From positions 1 to 64,000 of the forward strand of contig DEQQ01000081.1 of the NCBI GenBank assembly GCA_002360455.1: 64,000 nt of DNA, read 5' to 3'. How positions within the stretch are numbered: the stretch's first letter is position 1; each line of letters begins with the position of its first letter. Of the stretch, positions 54,471 through 62,076 are shown one piece after another. The translations under genes were made by a program, and so were the position numbers. A model generated the notes under the pieces. The model did not search any database. It was not told the DNA's origin and worked only from the letters and a program-made list of their open reading frames with translations. Source of the stretch: Saprospiraceae bacterium UBA3362 (GTDB lineage: Bacteria; Bacteroidota; Bacteroidia; Chitinophagales; Saprospiraceae).

Positions 54471-56141
54471 CTAATCCAGGTGTATGTGATTTAAGGGAAG
54501 AGATAGATCCACTTCTAAGTTATTAAGTTTGTTGGCATAATAAGCTAACAGAACAAAATCTTTACTGACCAAAAGATTGTCATCCAATTTTACCAACGGT
54601 CTTTCTAAATGATACACCCCCAAAGATTGAAGACCTTTTTCAATGATTTGATCCGGCGTAAGCTTTAATTGTTCAAAATAAATTAATTTCCCTTCCTTGT
54701 GCTTTATTTCCAAAACATCTAACACATTTTGTATAGCCATTTTCACATGTCTGATTTGGAAAAATTCTTCTTCCTCTGGAATCTGGACTAAAGCAAAAAC
54801 ATCTTGACCGTGATTCTGTTTCGCAAGAATTCTAAAAACGGAATAGGCCAAAATATGCGAAGGCAATAAATAATTATTGAGCTTGTATTGATCAACAACA
54901 TAATTGCTCAATTCTTTGGTGTAAATGGATTCTCTTTGATCATCTTTTACTAGTTGCCCGTTAGAAAAAAAATAATCTTTTAGATCTACTTGTTTATGGA
55001 TTTGGTTTATGGACCGAACATTGGCATCTACAGCATTTCCAAAAACATCCGAGGGCTGACCAAAGGTTATGTAAATTTTATTCTCATTCTTCCATACTTT
55101 TCTAAAATAAGAAATGTAGGATAAAAAGCCAGGTGCTTTTTCTCTTGCTGTAAATTTTTCTTGACCTGCAGATTTCAAATGCTGCAACATAAGAGACTTG
55201 GCTTCAAGCACAGATTCATAATTCAACACAACTGGAACTACAATCACCTTCTGCTCACTTCCTTCGGCCAACAGTTCGCGTTGTGCCTGAATGAGAGAAC
55301 CCAATAATCCCATCTTCAACTTTGTTTCTACCTCGCCCGACCTCGATCTCGTTCCTCCCGGAAAAAAGATTGTATTCAGTCCGAATTTGATGGTATGCTT
55401 TGAAAAAGTGGTCAAAGCTTTCAAATAAATAGAATTCTTTTTTCGTCGATCTACACGATATGCTCCCAACCGATTCATAAAAAAAGCAAAGAACTCACTA
55501 TCAAATAAATTCAATCCTGCACCATATGAAAAAGCCGGCATTCCTGTTTTGATATCAATACTAAATCCTATCAACATTGAATCAAGATTGCTGCTATGGG
55601 TTGGCAACAGAACTACAGTATGTTTTCCAAAATAAGATTTGATCTGATCTATTGGCCCAAAAACATGAATATTTTTTTCATTGGCAGCCAACATTTTTCT
55701 TTGTTTAAACCAAGTAAAAATATTAGCTTTTGACAGCAGTGTATAAAAAATCAAATTACACAATTTCCTCGCCAATAAAAATGTATTGGGATTAAAATTT
55801 CCCGCAATTTCTTCGAGATACCGTTTCACTAATCTTGCAGAGGTTTCAACATTCTTTTGATGTTTAATGTCAGACTTCTGATTATCGTTGTATTCTTTTT
55901 GCAATTTTTTAAAGAACAAAGATTGATTGGGAGGGTCCGCTTTCCAAGCATTGTTCTTTACTCTCAATCTCTCGGCATATATCGCTTTGGCTATGGTTTG
56001 ATCCAACTCATTTTCGGCCAATTCATGATATTCTTGATTTATTTCTTGAAGAATTGAGACATTATGCTCTTTTCTTTGAATATAATAAAGATTAATTGGC
56101 CAATCCTCCAGTCGAGGATAAATATGTTCGTTGGTCTTCAT
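54471..56141 (-). CDS. PlsB/PlsC-like 1-acylglycerol-3-phosphate acyltransferase
   Basis: A 556-residue membrane-associated acyltransferase. The HX4D catalytic box is LPTHSSNLDSM (about residue 182), followed by the GAYRVDRRKKNSIYLKA block and the substrate-binding FFPGGTRSRSGEVETKLKMG. Flanking N- and C-terminal parts (~130 and ~250 residues) are long compared with PlsC, giving a PlsB-like size, but the order of motifs alone does not decide between first and second acylation. It starts 7 bp after engB and precedes the exonuclease by 3 bp. Confidence 0.85.
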   Translation of the reverse strand: MKTNEHIYPRLEDWPINLYYIQRKEHNVSILQEINQEYHELAENELDQTIAKAIYAERLRVKNNAWKADPPNQSLFFKKLQKEYNDNQKSDIKHQKNVETSARLVKRYLEEIAGNFNPNTFLLARKLCNLIFYTLLSKANIFTWFKQRKMLAANEKNIHVFGPIDQIKSYFGKHTVVLLPTHSSNLDSMLIGFSIDIKTGMPAFSYGAGLNLFDSEFFAFFMNRLGAYRVDRRKKNSIYLKALTTFSKHTIKFGLNTIFFPGGTRSRSGEVETKLKMGLLGSLIQAQRELLAEGSEQKVIVVPVVLNYESVLEAKSLMLQHLKSAGQEKFTAREKAPGFLSYISYFRKVWKNENKIYITFGQPSDVFGNAVDANVRSINQIHKQVDLKDYFFSNGQLVKDDQRESIYTKELSNYVVDQYKLNNYLLPSHILAYSVFRILAKQNHGQDVFALVQIPEEEEFFQIRHVKMAIQNVLDVLEIKHKEGKLIYFEQLKLTPDQIIEKGLQSLGVYHLERPLVKLDDNLLVSKDFVLLAYYANKLNNLEVDLSLPLNHIHLD

Positions 56142-56148
56142 GAGTTTT

Positions 56149-56796
56149 CTATTTCAATTGATGGTCGTCGGGAGCCGATTTCATCTGACTGCGATTATAC
56201 TCCTGACAAATAAAATAAATTTGTTCCAACAGTTCTGCTTTGCCCAAACCGGATTCAGAACTAGTCTCGATCATCACCGGCAGCTTTTCCCATTCTTTTT
56301 TCAATTCATCTTTTAAGGCCAAAATATGAGCAGATTTTTTCATAGGCTTCACTTTATCTGCTTTAGTCAATGTCAAAATCAAAGGCCATCCGGAGTGTCC
56401 TATTTTTGATATGGTTTCAAGATCTATCTTTTGCGGCGGAATAGAAATATCAATCAATAAAAAAATACAACACAGGTTTTCTCTTTTGGACAAATAAGCC
56501 TGAATTTCGTGTTGCCATTGTTCACGTAGATTACGGCTTACCTGAGCAAAACCGTAGCCGGGAAGATCCATAAAGTTGAAGCCTAAATTACTTTTGTACA
56601 GATTGAAGGTCTGGGTTTTGCCCGGAGTAGCAGAAGTTCTCGCCAAATCCTTCCTGTGACACAACATATTGAGCAAAGAACTCTTGCCCACATTAGATCT
56701 CCCCCAAAAGCAAAATTCAGGCACTTGGTGAGGTTTCAGACTCGACCATTTGCCATAGGACCCTTCAAATTCTATATGATGAATATTTGACCACAT
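56149..56796 (-). CDS. engB: ribosome biogenesis GTPase EngB/YihA
   Basis: Essential GTPase needed for 50S assembly. The 215-residue protein has G1 in WGRSNVGKSSLLNML, G2/switch LARTSATPGKTQTFN, G3 MDLPGYGFAQV, G4 LTKADK and G5-like TSSESGLG, in the normal order with normal length. It is the first gene of the minus-strand operon engB, acyltransferase, exonuclease, mnmH, selD. Confidence 0.96.
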   Translation of the reverse strand: MWSNIHHIEFEGSYGKWSSLKPHQVPEFCFWGRSNVGKSSLLNMLCHRKDLARTSATPGKTQTFNLYKSNLGFNFMDLPGYGFAQVSRNLREQWQHEIQAYLSKRENLCCIFLLIDISIPPQKIDLETISKIGHSGWPLILTLTKADKVKPMKKSAHILALKDELKKEWEKLPVMIETSSESGLGKAELLEQIYFICQEYNRSQMKSAPDDHQLK

Positions 56797-56891
56797 TTTA
56801 GCGCCTCAAATTTCGTTAAGAATATGATAAATAATAGAAATTCAAGACAATTATTGCCATTGCTGCCGTTAATTTGTTAAAAATTTGGCTC

Positions 56892-57533
56892 ATGAACCTT
56901 TTAAAAGCCTTCTTCATCAGTCTTTTTATTCTGATTTTCAGTCCATTATATTCGCAGTTCAGTTACGGTGCTTTAATCGGCCTCAACACCTTTGATGTTG
57001 CCAAGTCTGAACAATTACTCAAGAATAAATCTACTAGAGACTCTTTTTTACTGTCATTTTATGAAGCCGGCTATGGTTTCCATTTCGGTGGCTTTGTAAG
57101 ATATAAAACAGGACATTTTTTTATCCAACCCGAACTCAGCTTCAACAGCAATACTGTAACTTATAAAATTAAAAATCCTAGCATTCTCGGAACCTTGGAC
57201 AGCCTAAAAAAGGAACGATACAACAACATTGACATCCCTTTGATGCTTGGTCTTAAGTTTGGAGTTTTGAGATTAGAGGCAGGTCCTGTAATGCATACTT
57301 ACATCGCAAGTAAATCGGATTTGACAAAAATTGACGGATTCCAAGAGAAATTCGCAACGGCCACCTTTGGATATCAGGCAGGAGTTGGTTTTGACTTGGG
57401 AAAATTAATGTTCGATCTCCGTCATGAAGGCAATTTTACTGAACTCGGCTCTCATATTCGCTATTTTAATGACCCCGTCAAATTTGGGAACAAGCCCACA
57501 AGATTGCTGGCTACCTTAGGAATAAGATTTTAA
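56892..57533 (+). CDS. PorT-like outer-membrane beta-barrel protein
   Basis: The ATG at 56892 starts a signal peptide (LLKAFFISLFILIFSPLYSQ); an earlier TTG at 56874 is less likely. The mature ~190 residues have the pattern of the outer-membrane beta-barrel (porT/DUF) family: GALIGLNTFDV, HFGGFVRYKTGHFFIQPEL, NIDIPLMLGLKFG, LEAGPVMHTYI, YQAGVGFDLGKL, DLRHEGNFT and a C-terminal LATLGIRF. Members are common in Bacteroidota; the well-known PorT takes part in T9SS, but most relatives are unassigned. Confidence 0.82.
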   Translation: MNLLKAFFISLFILIFSPLYSQFSYGALIGLNTFDVAKSEQLLKNKSTRDSFLLSFYEAGYGFHFGGFVRYKTGHFFIQPELSFNSNTVTYKIKNPSILGTLDSLKKERYNNIDIPLMLGLKFGVLRLEAGPVMHTYIASKSDLTKIDGFQEKFATATFGYQAGVGFDLGKLMFDLRHEGNFTELGSHIRYFNDPVKFGNKPTRLLATLGIRF

Positions 57534-57540
57534 GGAATGC

Positions 57541-57638
57541 GGAGCTAAATTTCAGCTAATGGCTGCAGTCCCGCTCTCCACTACAAGTCCTCACTCACCT
57601 TGTTCGCTCCGGTCTTTCCGTTGCGATCGGGATTAGTT
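57541..57638. repeat. palindromic intergenic element of a second type (copy E)
   Basis: GC-richer than its surroundings and starting right after the barrel gene. It holds GGCTGCAGTCCCGCTCTCC, CAAGTCCTCACTC and TTCGCTCCGGTCTTTCCG, with TTGCGATCGGGATTAG at the end. It differs from copies A-D and F in sequence and borders, but has the same style of short hairpins and a Ser/Pro-coding look in frame. Only one copy is in the window. Confidence 0.55.
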
Positions 57639-57894
57639 TTGCAGCATGGTTTTTCTAAAAAACACGGAGTTCGTATAGATTTGATAGTAAATTATACTTT
57701 TTTGTAGAGATTATTTTCCCTGCTTCATTCATTGGATTTTATATTATAAAGACAATAAATCTTATTCAGTATCCTTAACAGGTACAAGCTATTAAGCTCA
57801 TTTTAGTCTAATATTATCCAAGCTAAAAAAAGTGTCTGTCTATATTAATCTATAGTAATCTGCCGTTTACACAGTATAAGATTTATAAGTACAT
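57639..57894. other. AT-rich gap before manC
   Basis: About 250 bp without a visible gene or hairpin; the promoter near 57890 lies at its end. Confidence 0.4.
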
Positions 57895-57897
57895 TTG
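57890..57897 (+). promoter_or_regulatory. -7 promoter box for manC
   Basis: TACATTTG is a full TAnnTTTG match, 21 bp before the ATG at 57919. It sits over the upstream TTG (57895), which supports using the ATG as start. Confidence 0.55.
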
Positions 57898-57918
57898 TGT
57901 CATCTCAATCCAAGTTCA

Positions 57919-58977
57919 ATGAAGCAACAGGTAGTCATCATGGCGGGAGGAATCGGCTCAAGATTTTGGCCATGGAGCAGACAAGCTAAACCAAAACAAT
58001 TTTTAGACATTTTTGGAACAGGCAGCAGTCTGCTACAAAGCACTGTAAAACGCTTCAGTAAATTAGTTCAGGCTGAAGATATCTGGATTGTCACCCACCA
58101 AGATTATGTAGAATTGATTAAGGAACAATGCCCTGAAATTCTTTATGATCAAATTCTCACAGAGCCTCAACGCAAAAATACAGCTCCATGCATAGCCTAC
58201 GCTTCTGCCATGATCAAAAGAAAACATTCCAACGCTGCTATAATCATTTCACCTGCCGACCACCTTATATTGGATGAATCAAACTATTTGGAGTGTTGCA
58301 CAACCGGATTAGAGTATGCAGCTCAGCACAATTGTCTGCTGATGTTTGGAATCTCTGCCTCTCGCCCCGATACCGGATATGGATACATCCATTTGAGCGA
58401 ATCGGTAGAGGCCGAGTACGACATCTTCAAAATAAAAGAATTTGTCGAGAAGCCGGATCATAACACAGCTGTACATTATCTAAAGTCAGGAAACTATGCA
58501 TGGAATTCCGGAATATTTATTTCTACATGCGAAACCATGCTCCACAATCTTCAAAATCATTGTCCAGAAGTATATGAACTGTTTTATGAAGTAAGCTCTC
58601 AGTCCGAGGCAAATCAGGCCTATCATCTTACCCCATCTATTTCTATAGACTATGCTGTGATGGAGAAGACGTCGGATGCATTGGTCATGAAGGTGGATTT
58701 TGGATGGTCAGACCTTGGTACCTGGACCTCAGTCTATGAACTTATGGAACATGACGATCAGAACAATGCAATCCAAAGTCACTATTGCATCCAAACTCAA
58801 ACCAACAATTGTTTGCTCAAAAACACAGAAGACAAAATGATTGCAATACATGGAGTAGAAAACCTCATCATTGTAAACACAAAAGACGCTCTACTAATCT
58901 GCGACAAAAATGAAGAACAAAAAATAAAACAATTGCTCAGCGAGATTGAACAAAAAACAGGTACAAAATTCATATAA
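57919..58977 (+). CDS. manC: mannose-1-phosphate guanylyltransferase
   Basis: Makes GDP-mannose from mannose-1-phosphate and GTP, feeding glycan and fucose synthesis. The ATG at 57919 gives 352 residues starting at the nucleotide-binding signature IMAGGIGSRFWPWSR with KPKQFLDIF. Further blocks are QRKNTAPCIAYA, ISPADHLI, TGYGYIH, VEKPD, WNSGIFI and FGWSDLGTW. Unlike many ManC proteins it has no C-terminal isomerase domain, so it is the single-function form. A TAnnTTTG box precedes it. The phosphohexomutase at 62077 may act in the same supply chain. Confidence 0.93.
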   Translation: MKQQVVIMAGGIGSRFWPWSRQAKPKQFLDIFGTGSSLLQSTVKRFSKLVQAEDIWIVTHQDYVELIKEQCPEILYDQILTEPQRKNTAPCIAYASAMIKRKHSNAAIIISPADHLILDESNYLECCTTGLEYAAQHNCLLMFGISASRPDTGYGYIHLSESVEAEYDIFKIKEFVEKPDHNTAVHYLKSGNYAWNSGIFISTCETMLHNLQNHCPEVYELFYEVSSQSEANQAYHLTPSISIDYAVMEKTSDALVMKVDFGWSDLGTWTSVYELMEHDDQNNAIQSHYCIQTQTNNCLLKNTEDKMIAIHGVENLIIVNTKDALLICDKNEEQKIKQLLSEIEQKTGTKFI

Positions 58978-58982
58978 TTCCT

Positions 58983-58990
58983 TAATTTTG
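58983..58990 (+). promoter_or_regulatory. -7 promoter box for the PorP/SprF gene
   Basis: TAATTTTG is a full TAnnTTTG match, 58 bp before the ATG at 59049 and within 6 bp of the manC stop. Confidence 0.45.
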
Positions 58991-59048
58991 CTTTTAATCT
59001 AATTTATTGCAAGCGATATCAAATTCAAAATTCAATCAGAGATTCTCA

Positions 59049-60101
59049 ATGGCGAAAACCTTTATTTATTCCATTTTATTTCTTATAATCTCGACCCACT
59101 CCATTTTTGCTCAAGACGTAAGATTTACTCAGTTTATGATTACCAACAATGCCCTCAATCCGGCTTTTTGTGGAGCATTCGAAGGCAATTTCAGGATCCG
59201 AAGTATTTACAAAAGTCAGTGGACGAATCTTGACATCAAACCATTGTCAACCTTTGCATTAACCGGAGATATCAAACTTTTTCTTGACCACAAAAACACA
59301 AATTACCTTGCATTGGGATTGCATTTTTTGACAGACAAAGCAGGATCAATTGATGTTACATCCAATACTGCAGATATTCAGGTTTCTTATCATAAAATTT
59401 ACAACACCAAACATCGCAATAGCTTTTCTGGAGGAATTTCACTGGGAATTTTACAAAAATCTTTAAACTATGATCGTTTTGTGTTTGGTGATCAGTTTGA
59501 TGGATTGAACCATTACAATTTGCCGACCTCTGAACTTTTACCTCCGAATGTAAAAGCTATTCCTGATCTCAAATTAGGCCTCCAACTGGAGAGCAGATTA
59601 AATAAAAAATGGAGAGTCCAAACCGGACTTGCTGCAGGATATTTGATCTCATCACAGACCTCTTTTTATTCAGGATTTGATGAAATAGATTATACGGGAT
59701 CAAAAGATTTCAAAACGCCTGCACTCATTCATTTGATCAGCAATTTCACATATCAAAAAGACAAACAACAGCAGATCTATCCCAGATTGCATTTTAGCTC
59801 GCAAGGAACGCATCAATTGGCGGTTTTGGGCACCAATTACCGAAGGGCTTTTTACTCATTAAATCAAACTGCGTTTCATCTGGGAGCAACCATGAGAGTA
59901 TCCAAAAACGAAACAGCCTATTTTCCAATTGATTTGGGGGTGATGACAGGGTTTGAATTCAAAAATTTTATCCTTGGATTGTCCTATGATTTTGGAATCA
60001 AAGATGTGGTAAGATATGGTCGAGCGTTGCATGGTTTTGAAATTAGTTTTAGTTTATTAGGAGATTATGACAATGGAGGCTTTATCTGCCCACAATTTTA
60101 A
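59049..60101 (+). CDS. PorP/SprF-family type IX secretion membrane protein
   Basis: The TTG at 59007 is open in frame, but the ATG at 59049 starts a signal peptide (TFIYSILFLIISTHSIFAQ), giving 350 residues. The mature N-terminus (DVRFTQFMITNNALNPAFCGAF) matches the PorP/SprF N-terminal pattern Q-D-x-x-F-S-Q-F-x-x-N-x-x-x-x-N-P-A-x-a-G, and the rest alternates hydrophobic beta strands with a C-terminal barrel strand. PorP/SprF proteins help deliver particular T9SS substrates to the outside, often encoded near an adhesin. Here no T9SS cargo gene is adjacent. Confidence 0.92.
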   Translation: MAKTFIYSILFLIISTHSIFAQDVRFTQFMITNNALNPAFCGAFEGNFRIRSIYKSQWTNLDIKPLSTFALTGDIKLFLDHKNTNYLALGLHFLTDKAGSIDVTSNTADIQVSYHKIYNTKHRNSFSGGISLGILQKSLNYDRFVFGDQFDGLNHYNLPTSELLPPNVKAIPDLKLGLQLESRLNKKWRVQTGLAAGYLISSQTSFYSGFDEIDYTGSKDFKTPALIHLISNFTYQKDKQQQIYPRLHFSSQGTHQLAVLGTNYRRAFYSLNQTAFHLGATMRVSKNETAYFPIDLGVMTGFEFKNFILGLSYDFGIKDVVRYGRALHGFEISFSLLGDYDNGGFICPQF

Positions 60102-60138
60102 AATGCAGTAAGAGAAATTTAAATACATGAATTCATTA

Positions 60139-60236
60139 CTGTGAGCAGCCTGGAGGACTTGGTCATGATGAAGTAAAACTGAATCATGACGGAACTCCGC
60201 AAGGCTGCGACCCTACTGAAAGTAGGGACACAGCAT
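60139..60236 (-). repeat. dispersed hairpin-rich intergenic element, copy F
   Basis: On the minus strand it starts ATGCTGTGTCCCTAC, has hairpin CCCTACTTTCAGTAGGG, GTCGCAGCCTTGCGGAGTTCC, GTCATGATTCAG with a second hairpin (GTCATGAT/ATCATGAC), and ends near CCTCCAGGCTGCTCAC. The block order matches A-D. Copies A and F share CTTGGTCATG near one end. Confidence 0.8.
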
Positions 60237-60275
60237 AAATAAAAAATTGAAGTATACAATAATTACTTTTTAAAA

Positions 60276-61208
60276 ATGCAAAAAGCTAAAATTTTAGTGC
60301 TTGGTTCAAATGGTCAGATAGGAACCGTTTTATGCAAGGCCTTACAAGATCGCTATGGACTTGATCAAGTTATTTGTACAGATATCCGAGAGCCCAAAGT
60401 GCAACGTGGAATTTTTCACATGGTCAATATTTTGGATGTTGAAAAAGTAGCACAACTGATAGATGATTACAAAATCAATACTATATATCATCTTGCAGCA
60501 ATCTTATCTGCAAATGGAGAAAAAAATCCCGCTTTTACATGGAAAATAAACCATGACGGATTGCTTACTATTTTTAATCTGGCCGTAGAAAAAAAAATAA
60601 CCAGAGTATTTTATCCAAGTTCTATTGCAATATATGGACCCAGCACACCAAAGCAAAATACACTTCAACATAGCTCCTTCGAGCCAAGCACAGTATATGG
60701 AATTTCCAAACTCACTGGCGAACTTTGGGCGGATTATTACTACAGAAGATACGGACTAGATGTACGTTCGGTGAGGTATCCCGGCGTGATAGGATGGCAA
60801 TCTGTTCCTGAAGGTGGAACTACTGATTATGCTGTAGAAATTTATCATGCAGCGTTAAAAGATAAGCATTACAACTGCTTTTTGGCAGAGCACACCAAAT
60901 TGCCTATGATTTATATGGATGACGTGATCCGAGCCACCATTGAACTGATGGAAGCAGATTCTACTTCACTATCCATTCGCACATCATATAATCTTGCCGG
61001 CATGAGTTTTACTCCAAAAGAAATCTATGAGTCTATAAAAAAATACATTCCAGATTTTACTATAAATTACCAACCCGATTTTAGACAGAAAATCGCAGAA
61101 TCGTGGACAGAAACCATTGATGATAGAGAAGCTAGAGAGGATTGGAATTGGAAACCAAATTTTGATCTGGACTCTATGACTCAAGATATGTTGGCTCATT
61201 TGAAATAA
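60276..61208 (+). CDS. L-threonine 3-dehydrogenase-like NAD-dependent epimerase/dehydratase
   Basis: A 310-residue extended short-chain dehydrogenase with Rossmann motif VLGSNGQIGTVLCKAL (~7-22), the IYHLAAILSANGEKNP segment, and catalytic SSIAIYGP with the YGISKLTGELWADYYYRRYG Tyr-x3-Lys. The later QSVPEGGTTDYAVEIYHAAL is typical of the UDP-galactose-epimerase-like L-threonine 3-dehydrogenases of Bacteroidota, which start threonine breakdown to glycine and acetyl-CoA. The partner 2-amino-3-ketobutyrate ligase is not in the window. Confidence 0.88.
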   Translation: MQKAKILVLGSNGQIGTVLCKALQDRYGLDQVICTDIREPKVQRGIFHMVNILDVEKVAQLIDDYKINTIYHLAAILSANGEKNPAFTWKINHDGLLTIFNLAVEKKITRVFYPSSIAIYGPSTPKQNTLQHSSFEPSTVYGISKLTGELWADYYYRRYGLDVRSVRYPGVIGWQSVPEGGTTDYAVEIYHAALKDKHYNCFLAEHTKLPMIYMDDVIRATIELMEADSTSLSIRTSYNLAGMSFTPKEIYESIKKYIPDFTINYQPDFRQKIAESWTETIDDREAREDWNWKPNFDLDSMTQDMLAHLK

Positions 61209-61246
61209 AATCTGAATGTCATTTTTTGAATAAAAAATCTTCAATT

Positions 61247-61903
61247 TTATGATATGCTATTTTTTACAACGCCTTCTAACATCGGAACAAATCGAAACAT
61301 ACCGTAATCTTCTTGCTTAATTTCGGATGTCGATTTGATAAATTTTCTCATCATTTGATCTAAACCATAATTCACCGGAGCAACCAAAATCCCTCCTTCT
61401 TTCAACTGATCAAATAAACATTCCGGAACCTGCGGAATTGCTGCAGTAATCAAAATTCTATCAAAAGGAGCAAACCGCGGAAGTCCTAAAAATCCATCTC
61501 CACAAAATGTTCTTACCTGCTGATAGCCAATTTGCGTTAGCCTTTTAGTGGTCTTTTCATACAAATGCTCAAATCTCTCAATAGAATACACTTTACAACC
61601 CATTTCAACCAAGACTGAAGCTTGATATCCGGAACCAAGACCGATTTCAAGAACCCTCATTTTCTCAGTTATTTCTAACAAGGCCGTTTGCATAGCTACA
61701 GTATAGGGCTGAGAGATGGTTTGTCCGCAATCTATGGGAAATGCCTGATCCTTATAAGCCCATTCCTCAAAAGCCTTATCCAAAAATAGATGCCGAGGCA
61801 CAGACGCTATCGCACTCAATACTTTTGGATCCTTTATCCCTTTCTGAATAAGTTCACTGACTAATTGATTTCGCAAGCCTTTATGTCTGTAATCGTCTAT
61901 CAT
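61247..61903 (-). CDS. pcm: protein-L-isoaspartate O-methyltransferase
   Basis: Repairs isoaspartyl residues in aged proteins by SAM-dependent methylation. The 218-residue protein has the pre-motif DQAFPIDCGQTISQPYTVAMQ, motif I VLEIGLGSGYQASVL, FCGDGFLGLPRFAPFDRILITAA and LKEGGILVAPV, in normal order. It lies alone on the minus strand; a TAnnTTTG box on its strand is only 8 bp before the start. Confidence 0.94.
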   Translation of the reverse strand: MIDDYRHKGLRNQLVSELIQKGIKDPKVLSAIASVPRHLFLDKAFEEWAYKDQAFPIDCGQTISQPYTVAMQTALLEITEKMRVLEIGLGSGYQASVLVEMGCKVYSIERFEHLYEKTTKRLTQIGYQQVRTFCGDGFLGLPRFAPFDRILITAAIPQVPECLFDQLKEGGILVAPVNYGLDQMMRKFIKSTSEIKQEDYGMFRFVPMLEGVVKNSIS

Positions 61904-61910
61904 GGAATTG

Positions 61911-61918
61911 CAAAATTA
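61911..61918 (-). promoter_or_regulatory. -7 promoter box for pcm, almost leaderless
   Basis: The minus strand reads TAATTTTG, a full TAnnTTTG match, only 7 bp before the ATG. A transcript started here would have virtually no leader. Confidence 0.45.
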
Positions 61919-62045
61919 AACTAATACTCTCATTCTTAAACTTAATTCTCCATATTCAATTTAGCTCATTTTTATCGTTATCATTTCCTCTATAATTAAA
62001 ACAAGGCCTATCCTGTATTTGGAACCTACTGTAAGATAAATTGAG

Positions 62046-62053
62046 TAAATTTG
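62046..62053 (+). promoter_or_regulatory. -7 promoter box for phosphohexomutase
   Basis: TAAATTTG is a full TAnnTTTG match 23 bp before the ATG at 62077, with TTTG at 62018-62021 as a slightly distant -33 element (24-bp spacer). It lies within the TTG-extended frame and supports the ATG start. Confidence 0.5.
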
Positions 62054-62076
62054 CGTCCATATTTCAATTTATCAAG

